NCBI GenBank assembly: GCA_038240295.1
Contig: JBBSDW010000079.1
Location: forward strand, 1 to 16,079
Reading direction: 5' to 3'
Source of the DNA: JABDDM01 sp038240295
GTDB lineage: Bacteria; Bacteroidota; Ignavibacteria; Palsa-1295
DNA: 16,079 bases
The translations under genes and the position numbers were made by a program. How positions within the stretch are numbered: the first letter of the stretch is position 1; each line of letters begins with the position of its first letter. Positions 15,592 to 16,079 of the stretch are shown here, piece after piece. The notes below the pieces were generated by a model. It worked only from the letters and a program-made list of their open reading frames with translations. It was not told the DNA's origin and made no database searches.

Positions 15592-16079
15592 TTACGTCGC
15601 ACCAAGAACAAAACGTGCTTTCTCACTTCGGAGCATTTCGTAAGGATTTATGCTTTTGATGTTGAGACCAATGCAAACATTCGGAATCTTAATTCGTTTT
15701 GGACTTTGTGCTGCGATCTCGTGGATAACCACAATATGATCATGCGCAAGCGCAAATGCTACAAGGTAGTAATCGGCGACCTGAAAAAAAGTGTTGACTG
15801 CGGCAGGTTCATAGCCCTGTGACGTGACCCAATCGCTTGCTGTTCCCAGTGCCGCCAATAATTTAGTATCGGGCTTCAGAAAGAACTGATGCCACGATCC
15901 TTTGACCACTCTGCAAGTTCATCGGCGGCCGCCGCTAACTCGTCCCCAACTTTCTCGATGCTGAAAACATTACCGGACCCGTTGTTCTCAATGATCCAAT
16001 CCCAGAACGCAGGACAAAAGTCGAAACCGTAATGAAGATTTTTAGCCTGAATAAACACGTTTGTATCGAGCAAGTAGGA
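15592..16079 (-). pseudogene. DUF4411 (PIN-like nuclease) gene, frameshifted and cut by the window end
   Basis: Two adjoining reading frames together match one DUF4411 protein, a PIN-domain-like family usually found as the toxin of toxin-antitoxin pairs. The first frame (from the window end to 15876) reads YLLDTNVFIQAKNLHYGFDF and on to EWSKDRGISSF, then stops. LDTNVFI carries the conserved first acidic residue of PIN domains. The second frame resumes with FFLKPDTKLLAALG and continues through VADYYLVAFALAHDH to the end SEKARFVLGAT. Restoring one base near 15885-15886 joins them as DRGIS-FFLKPD, at the length expected for the family. The start lies beyond position 16079: TTG at 16073 is inside the conserved YLLDTNV text and is not the true start. 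No slippery heptamer is seen, so a one-base deletion or a sequencing error is likelier than programmed frameshifting. An antitoxin, if present, would lie to the right. Confidence 0.82.

Noticed and set aside
15876..15890. Programmed -1 frameshifting in the DUF4411 gene
   Set aside because: No X-XXY-YYZ slippery heptamer or clear downstream structure is seen; a simple deletion explains the data better.
15592..15909. Separate 105-aa gene starting MVKGSWHQFF
   Set aside because: Its first residues are an out-of-frame reading of the upstream half; from FFLKPD onward it is the second half of the broken DUF4411 gene.
15876..16073. Separate 65-aa gene starting at TTG 16073
   Set aside because: The TTG encodes a Leu inside the conserved YLLDTNVFI text. 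The frame is open to the window edge, so the real start lies outside.

Overview
The window looks like chromosomal DNA of a member of the Fibrobacteres-Chlorobi-Bacteroidetes group. It most resembles the Ignavibacteria / Kapabacteria / Bacteroidota side of that group. Four things point that way. Two secreted proteins end in C-terminal sorting domains of the type IX secretion system (T9SS). A tandem pair of 'VGIGTxxP' secreted proteins is of a kind common there. Clear Shine-Dalgarno sequences are nearly absent. At least two upstream regions contain an exact Bacteroidota-type -7 box (TAnnTTTG). The genus cannot be told from the sequence alone.

Layout. (1) 1-5424, + strand: a cell-surface protein region. 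It holds a T9SS-sorted protein (234-1802), two tandem full-length paralogues of a fibre-like secreted family (2002-3057 and 3059-4102, one base apart), and a second T9SS-sorted protein with Asp-box repeats (4153-5424). The Shine-Dalgarno of the last gene lies inside a 9-bp hairpin. (2) 5536-7695, - strand: a membrane-bound Fe-S protein of the EtfD type, predicted to pass electrons from an electron transfer flavoprotein to the quinone pool. (3) 7696-8264: a divergent intergenic region of 569 bp with two tandem copies (232-bp period) of a structured non-coding repeat. (4) 8265-9536, + strand: an MFS_3-type exporter whose 3' end overlaps the next, convergent gene by 42 bp. (5) 15440 down to 9495, - strand: a tight six-gene operon of a TetR regulator, a lipoprotein membrane-fusion subunit, two ABC ATPases and two ABC-2 permeases. 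It matches the cecR-ybhG-ybhF-ybhS-ybhR set of Escherichia coli in order, but the double ATPase YbhF is here two separate genes. (6) 15592 to the window end, - strand: a DUF4411 (PIN-like) gene broken by a one-base frameshift, with its start beyond the window.

How the genes work together. The TetR-HlyD-ABC-ABC-permease-permease operon should form one self-regulated export pump. The regulator binds a ligand and controls its own operon, probably through the long inverted repeat at 15476-15511. The two ATPases form a heterodimer under two permeases, and the lipoprotein adaptor leads towards the outer membrane. The deviant motifs of the two ATPases would both fall in the same one of the two ATP sites, so an asymmetric pump is likely. 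The surface-protein block and the EtfD-like gene have no visible functional link to the pump.

No rRNA, tRNA, CRISPR array, transposase or phage module was found. The window contains ordinary families in unusual arrangements. I did not find a convincing wholly new system. The best leads are the structured tandem repeat, the hairpin over the ribosome binding site, and the asymmetric split ATPase pair.
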